Below are positions 25,157 to 32,927 of a DNA stretch of 45,629 bases, piece after piece. How positions within the stretch are numbered: the first letter of the stretch is position 1; every line of letters begins with the position of its first letter. The notes below the pieces were generated by a model. The model made no database searches. It saw only the letters and a list, made by a program, of their open reading frames with translations, and was not told the origin of the DNA. The DNA lies in the NCBI GenBank assembly GCA_002336675.1, contig DDEI01000018.1, positions 1 through 45,629 on the forward strand. The letters are read 5' to 3'. The stretch comes from Flavobacteriales bacterium UBA1958 (lineage in GTDB: Bacteria; Bacteroidota; Bacteroidia; Flavobacteriales_D; Sanyastnellaceae). A program made the position numbers and the translations under genes.

Positions 25157-26314
25157 TTAAGCCAAACTTCTTTTCCCTCTCAAATAAATTGCAGCCGATA
25201 GACTTACACCAGCTGCTATCCAATAAGATAGATAAATTTGGGAAATGTCCCCATTAAAAATTAAACCGCTGACAAAAGCACCTAAAAAAATACCTAACTC
25301 TAACCCTATTAACATAGTGGATAAAGCCAAGGCTAACTTTCCCTTTAAAGCTAAATCCGCAGTCCAAGCAAAGATAGTAGGCCGAGTAACACCAATACTA
25401 ACTCCATATATAACGCCTGCTAACGTTATCATTTCAAATGAGTGACTTAAACCCATTAGCACTAACGACAGAACGCTCAGCAAGATTCCAGCTTGAAGAA
25501 GTTTTACTTTATTCATCTTATCAGCTGCCCTGCCAGAGAAAAACCTGGAAACAATAGAACTCAAGACTACAACCAGCAGAAAACCACCTTTATAAGAATA
25601 GCCCAATTCTGAGACGAAATCAGGAGAAACTGTTAAAATCGTCCCGAAACTGTATGTATCTAGGGTAATAGCTATTAATGCTGGGTAAGCACTTTTGGCC
25701 ACTAAGTCACCATCACTTAGCTTTAAAAACTTCCATTTGAATTTTTCAGGATTTTCTAATGACTCAGGTAAAAGTGCTGTTAGTAATAACGCCACCACAC
25801 CAAATAAACTAGCTACAACAAACATTAATTCAAAAGAATATTCTTCCTTAATAAAGCTACCTACCCAAGGACCTATGGCGCTTCCCGTGCTTCCTGCAAT
25901 ACCTAAAAACCCCAAAGCCTCACCCCTTCTATTAGTTGGGATTATATCACTTAAATAGGCTGTAGTTCCCACTGGTCTCCAACCTGTACTAAGCCCATGA
26001 AAAAACCTTAAGAGCAATAGCAGCCCCATAGTAGTTGTAAATACATATAAACAACCGCTTATAGCGGTAACTAAAGTTCCGATAATCATTACAGGAACTC
26101 GACCTATTCTATCAGCCATTCTTCCGCTAAAAAACCTGCTCAACAAAGCCCCTGCAGTAAACATGGCTATTACCACTCCTATCCAACTTTTACTTGAAAA
26201 TAATTCTATATAATCCGTAAGCTCAGCCAGCGGTGTGGTGAAGCTCATCATAAAAAAAACAGAACTAAAAAAGAGTAGATTAAAATACTTATCTCTGAAA
26301 AAACTTTTTCGCAT
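25157..26314 (-). CDS. Major facilitator superfamily transporter
   Basis: A 385-aa protein with twelve predicted membrane helices. The MFS loop 2-3 motif is SRFFSGRMADRIGRVPVM, repeated in the second half as SRFFSGRAADKMNKVKLL, and the helix-4 region reads RFFHGLSTGWRPVGTTAY. This resembles drug or metabolite exporters of the DHA1 group, but the substrate cannot be read. Upstream are a TAATTTCG -7-like box (26322-26329) and an inverted repeat TTCGAC-N6-GTCGAA (26333-26350), suggesting control by a dedicated repressor that is not in the window. Confidence 0.9.
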   Translation of the reverse strand: MRKSFFRDKYFNLLFFSSVFFMMSFTTPLAELTDYIELFSSKSWIGVVIAMFTAGALLSRFFSGRMADRIGRVPVMIIGTLVTAISGCLYVFTTTMGLLLLLRFFHGLSTGWRPVGTTAYLSDIIPTNRRGEALGFLGIAGSTGSAIGPWVGSFIKEEYSFELMFVVASLFGVVALLLTALLPESLENPEKFKWKFLKLSDGDLVAKSAYPALIAITLDTYSFGTILTVSPDFVSELGYSYKGGFLLVVVLSSIVSRFFSGRAADKMNKVKLLQAGILLSVLSLVLMGLSHSFEMITLAGVIYGVSIGVTRPTIFAWTADLALKGKLALALSTMLIGLELGIFLGAFVSGLIFNGDISQIYLSYWIAAGVSLSAAIYLRGKRSLA

Positions 26315-26321
26315 ATAAATG

Positions 26322-26350
26322 CGAAATTAAGGTTCGACGTGCGAGTCGAA
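26322..26350 (-). promoter_or_regulatory. Promoter box and inverted-repeat operator for the MFS gene
   Basis: Minus-strand TAATTTCG (a one-base variant of TAnnTTTG) lies eight bases from the ATG. Immediately upstream, at the position between -7 and -33, is TTCGAC gtgcga GTCGAA, a perfect 6+6 inverted repeat placed where a repressor would block polymerase. Confidence 0.45.
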
Positions 26351-26442
26351 TTAGCGTTTCAATAAAACTTGTTAACCTTTAAATTGAAAACACAACAGGT
26401 AATTAATTTATACCATAATTTAGCTCTTAAATAGCATTTTTC

Positions 26443-26652
26443 ATGGAATATAGAAGATTAGGTCAGCCTAGCCTACAGGTAAGCAAATTGTCATTTGGTT
26501 CTTGGATTACCTTTGGGAATCAAATAGGAGACAATACATCGGAGAAGCTAATTGATATGGCCTATGAAGCAGGAGTAAACTTCTTCGATAATGCTGAACA
26601 CGAGCGAATAGAAAGTATTCTACACAACAAACCTACCCATCCCCAATTCTAA
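26443..26652 (+). pseudogene. Aldo/keto reductase remnant with internal in-frame deletion
   Basis: A 69-codon frame. Residues 1-52 are the start of an aldo/keto reductase of the voltage-gated K-channel beta-subunit type: MEYRRLGQPSLQVSKLSFGS, WITFGNQIGD, then GVNFFDNAE with the active-site Asp at 49. A full enzyme is about 320 residues. From residue 53 the frame reads HERIESILHNKPTHPQF and stops; this resembles the C-terminal end of the same family (a helix ending before a short NKP tail). About 250 codons are therefore missing between 26598 and 26599 without loss of frame. The catalytic Tyr, Lys and His are gone, so it cannot be a reductase. trmD starts four bases later, so the remnant may persist as its leader. 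Confidence 0.75.
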
Positions 26653-26656
26653 CAAA

Positions 26657-27340
26657 GTGAGATTAGACATCCTTACCATATTACCCAAACTTTTAGAGGG
26701 TCCTTTTAGTGACTCAATATTGCAACGCGCTCAAGAAAAAGAGCTTTGTGAAATTCATGTGCATGATATACGCTCTTTCTCAACAGATAAGCACAGAAAA
26801 GTAGACGACTATTCCTTCGGGGGGTCCGCTGGCATGGTGATGACCATCCAACCTATTTTAGATTGTGTGAAATCTCTTCAAAAAGAACGAGACTACGATG
26901 AGGTCATTTATATGACTCCAGACGGAGAACAACTTAAGCAGAATAAAGCGAACCATTTATCTCTAAAGAAAAACTTAATTATAATCTGCGGACATTATAA
27001 AGGGATAGATCATAGACTTAGAGAGAACATTATTACCATGGAACTATCCATAGGAGATTATGTGCTTTCTGGAGGTGAACTTGCTGCTGCTGTATTAACA
27101 GATTCTATCGTAAGATTATTGCCTGGTGTATTAAATGATGAGACCAGCGCATTAACAGATTCTTTCCAAGATAATATGCTGGCTCCTCCTGTCTATACGA
27201 GACCTGCTGATTATAACGGATGGAAAGTGCCAGAAGTACTTAGAAGCGGGGACTTTAAAAAAATCCAAGAATGGCAGGAAAACAAAGCTTTAGAAAGAAC
27301 TAAACAATTGAGGCCAGACCTTTTGGCAGGAGAGGATTAA
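26657..27340 (+). CDS. trmD: tRNA (guanine37-N1)-methyltransferase
   Basis: A 227-aa SPOUT methyltransferase making m1G37 next to the anticodon, which prevents frameshifting. Family blocks: LTILPKLLEGPFSDSILQRA, HDIRSFSTDKHRKVDDYSFG, GSAGMVMTIQPI, ICGHYKGIDHR and the trefoil-knot loop SIGDYVLSGGELAAAVL, then PPVYTRPADYNGWKVPEVL. The start is GTG at 26657. It lies four bases after the aldo/keto reductase remnant, with which it probably shares a transcript. rplS, its usual neighbour, follows after a small orphan gene. Confidence 0.97.
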   Translation: MRLDILTILPKLLEGPFSDSILQRAQEKELCEIHVHDIRSFSTDKHRKVDDYSFGGSAGMVMTIQPILDCVKSLQKERDYDEVIYMTPDGEQLKQNKANHLSLKKNLIIICGHYKGIDHRLRENIITMELSIGDYVLSGGELAAAVLTDSIVRLLPGVLNDETSALTDSFQDNMLAPPVYTRPADYNGWKVPEVLRSGDFKKIQEWQENKALERTKQLRPDLLAGED

Positions 27341-27434
27341 ACTACTGGATAAACTAAAACTTAAAAATATTTTGCTGCTTTTTACGTAAATGACACTGCT
27401 CGACTAAAAGTAAGCTTTAAGGAGAGTATTATTC

Positions 27435-27656
27435 ATGAGTAAAATGACCCCTAACCAATTACTTTATAAGTTCGAGACAAATCTCTGGCACTATCAGATG
27501 TTAATCACTCTTAACAGAAGTATAGCACAAAGATTAAGTGTTAGAGTTAATCCAAGATTTAGAGTGGCATCATCTAAACAATTTGATGAACTCCTTATTC
27601 AATCTGCGAATTACTCCGGGCTAGATATTAATTTTGGACTTCAGATAAAACTTTAA
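27435..27656 (+). CDS. Small hypothetical protein between trmD and rplS
   Basis: A 73-aa basic protein I do not recognise. It has several aromatic and Asn residues (LLYKFETNLWHYQMLITLN), an Arg-rich middle (AQRLSVRVNPRFRVASS) and no membrane segment or Cys. An AAGGAG-type Shine-Dalgarno sequence at 27419-27424, eleven to fifteen bases ahead of the ATG, is unusual for this genome and argues that the frame is translated. It separates the otherwise common trmD-rplS pair. It could be a lineage-specific gene. Confidence 0.5.
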   Translation: MSKMTPNQLLYKFETNLWHYQMLITLNRSIAQRLSVRVNPRFRVASSKQFDELLIQSANYSGLDINFGLQIKL

Positions 27657-27695
27657 AAAATCTGTTCAGAAAACATGTTATCTGAATATTATTAG

Positions 27696-27703
27696 TAGAT
27701 TTG
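27696..27703 (+). promoter_or_regulatory. -7 promoter box TAGATTTG for rplS
   Basis: A perfect TAnnTTTG box 32 bases before the rplS ATG, so rplS can be transcribed apart from trmD. Confidence 0.5.
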
Positions 27704-27735
27704 CAGCTTCAATTTTTTGAACAAAAAGTATTATT

Positions 27736-28098
27736 ATGGATATCTTAAGAGAAGTTTCGAAGAAGTTAGTGGAAGCTAACGATTTACCAGAATTTAGTGC
27801 AGGAGATACTGTCATCGTTAGTTATAAAATTAAGGAAGGTAGTAAAGAGAGAATTCAGCAATTTCAAGGAATAGTAATTCAAAAGAGGGGCTCTGGAACG
27901 AACGAGACTTTTACCGTTAGAAAAATTTCTGGTGGAATTGGTGTAGAAAGAATCTTCCCGTTAAACAGTCCTTTTATTGATGATATAAAAATCACTAAGA
28001 AAGGTCGTGTTAGGAGAGCAAGAATATTCTACCAGAGAGAAAGAACTGGCAAGTCTGCTAGAATAAAGGAAAAGAAAAGATTTATAAAGAAGGCTTAA
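27736..28098 (+). CDS. rplS: 50S ribosomal protein L19 (bL19)
   Basis: A 120-aa ribosomal protein located at the 30S-50S interface. It shows LPEFSAGDTVIVSYKIKEG, QFQGIVIQKRGSG, FTVRKISGGIGVERIFPLNSP and the RVRRARIFYQRERTGKSARI block. Length and basic C-terminus are standard. It has its own -7 box and a strong terminator 22 bases after the stop. Confidence 0.98.
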   Translation: MDILREVSKKLVEANDLPEFSAGDTVIVSYKIKEGSKERIQQFQGIVIQKRGSGTNETFTVRKISGGIGVERIFPLNSPFIDDIKITKKGRVRRARIFYQRERTGKSARIKEKKRFIKKA

Positions 28099-28120
28099 TA
28101 CCCTTTCTATTAAAATACTT

Positions 28121-28150
28121 AAAGCCCCATCAAATGATGGGGCTTTTTTC
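28121..28150 (+). terminator. Rho-independent terminator after rplS
   Basis: aaagccccatca and tgatggggcttt form a 12-base stem with a very small loop, followed by six T. The remaining 228 bases to the end of ftcD hold no recognisable gene, only a weak aagagt/actctt hairpin at 28288-28301. Confidence 0.92.
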
Positions 28151-28378
28151 GTTCGTACTATTTATTTAAATTAGATACCAGTCACGAATTCTAATAACGC
28201 AAAAGATCTAACTGAAGTTCATTATCGTAGTCTTGTGTTCTAATGACATTAGAATGCAATGCTCCGAGTGATTATTGTAATTGATTTAAGAGTAACAACT
28301 CTTTTTTGAGAGGGTTTCTATCCTTTAATAGCTTAATATAACAGGTATTTTCTTGGAGCTCTCCCTTCTTCAGTAGCT

Positions 28379-30079
28379 TTAACCCGATATATTTTGATCT
28401 ACTAATTTTCTAATTTTCTCTTCTATTTCATGGGCTCTATGCTCCAGATCAGAGCATTCAGATAAAACACTAGTTACGAATATTTTATCATCCAAGTCTC
28501 TAGCGTTAATTTTCACATTCATTATAGCTCCTAGCAATCCTGTTCTAGCACACATAGCTCCTACTCCTGCATCTGTGACTGAGTTGGGGTTTCCGAACTG
28601 AGCCATCGCTTCCATTACTTCCATAGATTTCAAACAAGTTTTAGCTACTTGAAACGGAATTTCTATAGCATATTTAGTAGCTGACTGTATGGCTTGCTTC
28701 CTTAAACGCATCTCTTCTTCATTAACCTTCGGTAAACCAAATGCTTCCATAATTTTATTAAAGGCATTGGTATCTTCATCTACTAGCGCCATTAACTCTT
28801 CTTTTAACTGCATCCCTTTTACAGCCCAAAAGCTAAACTCTTCCCATCTGTGATCCCATCCTCTTTTATGTGCCGAAAGATTGGCTACCATTGTTCCTAG
28901 GGAAACTCCTAAAACTCCTACATAAGCAGAAATAGAACCACCACCTGGCGCAGGGGATTCAGACGCAGTTTCATTAGCAAAATCCTCTAATGTCATTGAT
29001 ACCAAAGAGCTATAATTTATAGAATCTTCTATCATATACTCGATAACTTTCTCTTTGGCATTAAAGGGAGCTAAATCATCTAATCCCAAAGATTTAATAG
29101 CAATTTTAATCTTCTCTTCTTCTGAAATCCCTAGAGAACGTTCCTGCTTGGTTAAATAATGATGCGCAGCTTCTATTAAAACTTTTTTAGGTATAAGGCC
29201 TACTATTTCACTTCCAGTGACGCGCACTCCCCTTTCTGCAGCCTTTTCGGTTGCTTCATCAAAAGCTCTATGAACAGAACAAATGTTAATATTGGTCAGA
29301 TTAAGTGAGAGTTGAGCTATTCCATATTCTTCTATGAACCATCCTATGCCTTTTACAGACTTTAATGTCCCCTCTTGTCTAAGAGGCTCTCCTTTATCAT
29401 CTTTCAATACTTTTCCTCCTGGCATTCCATCTTCTCTCACTATTCTGCCAGCTTCTCTAATATCAAAAGCGATAGCATTAGCTCTCCTTGTAGAAGTCGT
29501 ATTAAGGTTAACGTTATATGCAACCAAGAAATCACGAACACCTATCGCAGTTGCTCCTGTTTTTCTTACAGAGCTATTAAATTCTGCAGGCCCGAAATCG
29601 GGTTTCCATTCAGGTTCAGATATTTTCGAAAGTCCTTCATACTCTCCCTTTCTGCAATAGGCCAAATTTTTCCTTTTCTCTTTTGATGCTGCCTCTTCAT
29701 AAAAATATCCTGGAATACTTAATTCTTCGCCAATTCTTTCCCCAAGTTTATGAGCGAATGGAATTAATTCTTCAAGAGTTATATTAGCTACAGGAACTAG
29801 TGGACAAACATCCGTAGCGCCCATTCTAGGGTGTTCTCCTTTTTGAGTTTTCATATCTAAAACCTCAGATGCTTTTTTAATAAGTAGGAAAGCAGCTTCC
29901 ATAACAGGCTCAGGTTCACCTACAAATGTAATTACCGTTCTATTCGTTGTGCTTCCAGGATCTACATCCAACAACTTTACTCCTGCAACAGTCTCCACTA
30001 CAGAAGTGATTTCTTCGATTTTAGCACTATCCCTTCCTTCTGAAATGTTAGGAACGCATTCTATAAGTCTTTTAGCCAT
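28379..30079 (-). CDS. ftcD: Bifunctional glutamate formimidoyltransferase / formimidoyl-THF cyclodeaminase
   Basis: A 566-aa fusion of two folate enzymes. Residues 1-300 are the transferase: IECVPNISEGRD, the KGEHPRMGATDVCPLVP block with likely catalytic His83, and GWFIEEYGIAQLSLNLTN. Residues about 360-566 are the cyclodeaminase: FANETASESPAPGGGSISAY and NPNSVTDAGVGAMCARTG. Together they take the formimino group of formiminoglutamate (from histidine breakdown) to 5,10-methenyl-THF and ammonia. The domain order is that of the mammalian enzyme. No hut genes are adjacent. It stands alone with a TAGTTTTG box upstream. Confidence 0.97.
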   Translation of the reverse strand: MAKRLIECVPNISEGRDSAKIEEITSVVETVAGVKLLDVDPGSTTNRTVITFVGEPEPVMEAAFLLIKKASEVLDMKTQKGEHPRMGATDVCPLVPVANITLEELIPFAHKLGERIGEELSIPGYFYEEAASKEKRKNLAYCRKGEYEGLSKISEPEWKPDFGPAEFNSSVRKTGATAIGVRDFLVAYNVNLNTTSTRRANAIAFDIREAGRIVREDGMPGGKVLKDDKGEPLRQEGTLKSVKGIGWFIEEYGIAQLSLNLTNINICSVHRAFDEATEKAAERGVRVTGSEIVGLIPKKVLIEAAHHYLTKQERSLGISEEEKIKIAIKSLGLDDLAPFNAKEKVIEYMIEDSINYSSLVSMTLEDFANETASESPAPGGGSISAYVGVLGVSLGTMVANLSAHKRGWDHRWEEFSFWAVKGMQLKEELMALVDEDTNAFNKIMEAFGLPKVNEEEMRLRKQAIQSATKYAIEIPFQVAKTCLKSMEVMEAMAQFGNPNSVTDAGVGAMCARTGLLGAIMNVKINARDLDDKIFVTSVLSECSDLEHRAHEIEEKIRKLVDQNISG

Positions 30080-30101
30080 GGCGCATAAATTTATTGCGTA
30101 G

Positions 30102-30109
30102 CAAAACTA
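30102..30109 (-). promoter_or_regulatory. -7 promoter box TAGTTTTG for ftcD
   Basis: Minus-strand TAGTTTTG fits TAnnTTTG and ends 22 bases before the ftcD ATG. Confidence 0.45.
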
Positions 30110-30278
30110 AAAATTACCATTTCAGACGGCAGAAAATTACCCAAATATTATGAACAAGTAATTCTATTTTTTTCGAGAATAAACAGATTAAATAAATTAG
30201 CACACTGTTTTCATTTTTTAATGATAAGTTAATGCTCGTTATACTTTAATTTCGCACTATTAATAAAAAACAAAATCT

Positions 30279-30689
30279 ATGTATCCAGCAGAAATGGTAG
30301 CGCCAATGAAGGGCGAACTAACAGAGAAAGGCTTTAACGAGTTATTCTCTAATGAAGATGTAGACAACGCTCTAAAAGCTGAAGGAACGACATTAGTAGT
30401 TGTAAATTCAGTATGTGGATGTGCCGCAGGAAGCATGAGACCTGCAGTGAAATTATCTTTAGAAAATTCTAAGCTTCCTAATTCATTAACTACAGCTTTT
30501 GCTGGAGTAGATAAAGAAGCAGTAGACAGAGCTAGACAATATATGCTCCCATACCCTCCGAGCTCTCCGTGTATAGCTCTATTTAAAGATGGAAAACTTG
30601 CTCATATGATAGAGCGCCATCACATTGAAGGGAGAACTGCAGAAATGATAGCTGAGAATTTAAAACTAGCCTATAACGAATTCTGCTAA
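30279..30689 (+). CDS. BrxA/BrxB-family bacilliredoxin
   Basis: A 136-aa thioredoxin-fold protein of the YphP/YqiW (DUF1094) family. The active site is NSVCGCAAGSMRPA, a CGC motif with Cys46 and Cys48, and the rest (TTAFAGVDKEAVDRARQYM, YPPSSPCIALFKDGKL, HMIERHHIEGRTAEMIA) follows the family. In Bacillus these proteins remove bacillithiol from oxidised proteins; Bacteroidota often carry this family. Its own terminator follows. Confidence 0.95.
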   Translation: MYPAEMVAPMKGELTEKGFNELFSNEDVDNALKAEGTTLVVVNSVCGCAAGSMRPAVKLSLENSKLPNSLTTAFAGVDKEAVDRARQYMLPYPPSSPCIALFKDGKLAHMIERHHIEGRTAEMIAENLKLAYNEFC

Positions 30690-30719
30690 GAATTCTTAAT
30701 ATCAAAAGCTAAAATTAGT

Positions 30720-30751
30720 AGCCGAGAGATTTATTTTTCTCGGCTTTTTTT
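30720..30751 (+). terminator. Terminator between the bacilliredoxin and rsmA genes
   Basis: agccgaga and tctcggct flank a 10-base loop, followed by eight T. A-rich sequence on the other side allows action on rsmA as well. Confidence 0.88.
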
Positions 30752-31529
30752 ACTTTACAATTTCTTGTGGGAAAATGAAATTGGTGAGTTCCACAAAGTC
30801 TTGAACTGATAATTGTTCTGGCCTTTCTGTCTGAAACTTGTCAGGTAGAATCTTTTCGCCTAGAATACTCTTAAGTGAGTTCCTTAATGTCTTTCTCCTT
30901 TGGTTAAACCCTAGCTTGATTACCTGCTTGAATCTTTTCTCATCGCAGTTCAGACTCATCACATCATTCCTAACCAACCGGATAACTCCACTTTTAACTT
31001 TGGGTGGAGGATCGAAAGCATCTTGATCTACAGTAAATAGATATTCGATGTCGTAGTAGGCCTGTAAAAGCACGCTTAGAATCCCATAAGCCTTAGACCC
31101 TGGACCTATGGCTATTCTTTCTGCCACTTCTTTTTGGAACATCCCTATAACCTCAGTCACGCTCTCTTTATATTCTAGCGCATGAAATAATATTTGAGAG
31201 CTAATATTGTAAGGAAAGTTTCCGATTATTATTAGCTTTTCTCCAAATACTTGAGGGAGGTCTAACTTTAAGAAACTCTCTTCTAATATTTTTCCATGAA
31301 GCTCATGGTAATGAACATTGAGATAATCTACAGACTCTCTATCAATCTCTACTACCTTTAAATCAATATCTTTTTTCAGTAAGAATTTAGTGAGAGCACC
31401 AGTTCCTGGCCCTACTTCAATAACATTCTTCACGCCTTCATGAAAGCGCATAGCATCTGCTATATCTTGAGAGATCTGATTATCTTTTAAAAAGTGCTGC
31501 CCTAAGGATTTTTTTGCTCTAACTTTCAC
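30750..31529 (-). CDS. rsmA: 16S rRNA (adenine1518/1519-N6)-dimethyltransferase
   Basis: A 259-aa KsgA-family enzyme modifying two adenines in the 3'-terminal helix of 16S rRNA. It shows KKSLGQHFLKDNQISQDIA, motif I VIEVGPGTGALTKFLL, motif IV IIGNFPYNISSQILFH and the C-terminal FNQRRKTLRNSLKS. The start codon is GTG at 31529, overlapping the DUF4286 stop by one base (TAGTG). The two genes form a unit. Confidence 0.96.
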   Translation of the reverse strand: MKVRAKKSLGQHFLKDNQISQDIADAMRFHEGVKNVIEVGPGTGALTKFLLKKDIDLKVVEIDRESVDYLNVHYHELHGKILEESFLKLDLPQVFGEKLIIIGNFPYNISSQILFHALEYKESVTEVIGMFQKEVAERIAIGPGSKAYGILSVLLQAYYDIEYLFTVDQDAFDPPPKVKSGVIRLVRNDVMSLNCDEKRFKQVIKLGFNQRRKTLRNSLKSILGEKILPDKFQTERPEQLSVQDFVELTNFIFPQEIVK

Positions 31530-31873
31530 TAGTTCTTGTTTTGTGCCTGAGAATAATCTGTTTGTCTAGCTTGATACATCACTTCCAATTCCGTTCTAAA
31601 CGCAGCTACTTTCTGCCCATACTTGGCCGCATGACTCTGCTGCATTTTAGCTGAAAATTCCTCTTTATACTTCTTATAATTCTCCTCTGACGCACATAAG
31701 TATTGCACCGCAAAAGAAATACCTCCCTTCTCTTCTGCTATTATTCTGCAAATTCTAGTCTCCAAGAATAGACTTGTTTTCATCATGTCGGGGATATGAA
31801 CTTCCCTCATCCAATCATACCATTCTTCATGGATATCTTTATCTACGCTACAAGTTACATTGTATAAAATCAT
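31529..31873 (-). CDS. DUF4286 family protein
   Basis: A 114-aa protein of the Bacteroidota DUF4286 family, a ferredoxin-like (dimeric alpha/beta barrel) fold: MILYNVTCSVDKDIHEEWYDWM, the HIPDMM motif, ISFAVQYLCASEENYKKYKEEF, and the C-terminal half RTELEVMY. Function not known. It is translationally coupled to rsmA and begins four bases after a TACTTTTA box. Confidence 0.88.
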   Translation of the reverse strand: MILYNVTCSVDKDIHEEWYDWMREVHIPDMMKTSLFLETRICRIIAEEKGGISFAVQYLCASEENYKKYKEEFSAKMQQSHAAKYGQKVAAFRTELEVMYQARQTDYSQAQNKN

Positions 31874-31877
31874 GGTG

Positions 31878-31885
31878 TAAAAGTA
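31878..31885 (-). promoter_or_regulatory. -7 promoter box TACTTTTA for DUF4286-rsmA, near-leaderless
   Basis: Minus-strand TACTTTTA, then cacc and ATG: the same box-to-start geometry as at pyrE and the methyltransferase gene, with the last base diverged. Confidence 0.45.
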
Positions 31886-31955
31886 TAAGTTTAAATGCAG
31901 CTGATTATCTTAGAGGATTAAGTTTAATTTTGTTCACTATTCAACTTTTTACAAC

Positions 31956-32927
31956 ATGTCCAGAATTTTAACAGGAGTTCAAAGTACAGGAACACCTCAC
32001 TTGGGAAATATATTAGGAGCGATTAAGCCTGCGATTAAAATGGCTAAAGAAAGTGAGAATGAATCTTTTTTATTCATCGCCGATATGCATTCGCTTACCC
32101 AAATAAAAAATGGAGCGACATTAAGAGATAACACATACGCCACGGCAGCTGCATGGCTGGCATGCGGCCTAGATACCACTAAGACTATTTTCTACAGACA
32201 AAGTGATATACCTGAGACTGCAGAATTATCTTGGTATTTAAGTTGCTTTTTTCCTTATCAGCGCCTTACTCTTGCACATTCTTTTAAAGACAAAGCAGAC
32301 CATTTGGAAGATGTAAATGCTGGTCTATTTTCATACCCTATGCTTATGGCTGCAGATATTCTTTTATACGATGCTGAGCAGGTACCTGTAGGAAAAGACC
32401 AGCTCCAGCATTTAGAGATGACTAGAAGAGTAGCTAACTCGTTTAACCATGTTATGGGAGAAACGCTGGTAGTCCCTGAGGCTAAAACCAATGACGACAC
32501 CATGCTAATTCTTGGAACAGACGGTCATAAAATGAGTAAGTCTAAAAATAATTTCATTAATATTTTTCTTCCTGAGAAAGAATTAAAAAAATCACTGAAT
32601 AAGCAAATAGTTACTGACGACACTCCCCTAGAAAATCCTAAAAATCCTGAATCTGCCGTGGTTTACAATCTTTATAAGCTAATAGCTACCTCTGAACAAG
32701 CCCAAGAAATGGCTAAGAAATTAAAAGCTGGTGGTTATGGATGGGGACACTGCAAGCTTGACTTGTTCAATGTTATTCTAGAAACGTTTAAAGAAGAAAG
32801 AGAAAAGTTCGATTACTATATGATCAACAGGAAAGAACTAGATCAAATATTAGATGAAGGCGCGAAAAAGGCAAGAAATATTGCTAAAGGCGTTATTTCT
32901 AGAGTTAGAGAGAAAGTAGGGTATTAA
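31956..32927 (+). CDS. trpS: Tryptophanyl-tRNA synthetase
   Basis: A 323-aa class I synthetase. The HIGH-type motif reads TPHLGNILGA, the adenylate loop is DGHKMSKSKNN (KMSKS intact), and YPMLMAADILLYDAEQVPVGKDQLQHLEMTR is diagnostic of TrpRS. Length is normal. The stop overlaps the stop of the opposing T9SS protein gene in the tetranucleotide TTAA (32924-32927). Confidence 0.97.
   Translation: MSRILTGVQSTGTPHLGNILGAIKPAIKMAKESENESFLFIADMHSLTQIKNGATLRDNTYATAAAWLACGLDTTKTIFYRQSDIPETAELSWYLSCFFPYQRLTLAHSFKDKADHLEDVNAGLFSYPMLMAADILLYDAEQVPVGKDQLQHLEMTRRVANSFNHVMGETLVVPEAKTNDDTMLILGTDGHKMSKSKNNFINIFLPEKELKKSLNKQIVTDDTPLENPKNPESAVVYNLYKLIATSEQAQEMAKKLKAGGYGWGHCKLDLFNVILETFKEEREKFDYYMINRKELDQILDEGAKKARNIAKGVISRVREKVGY

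Noticed and set aside
29334..29686. Two overlapping frames of over 100 codons opposite ftcD
   Set aside because: Shadows of the conserved transferase domain with no independent support.
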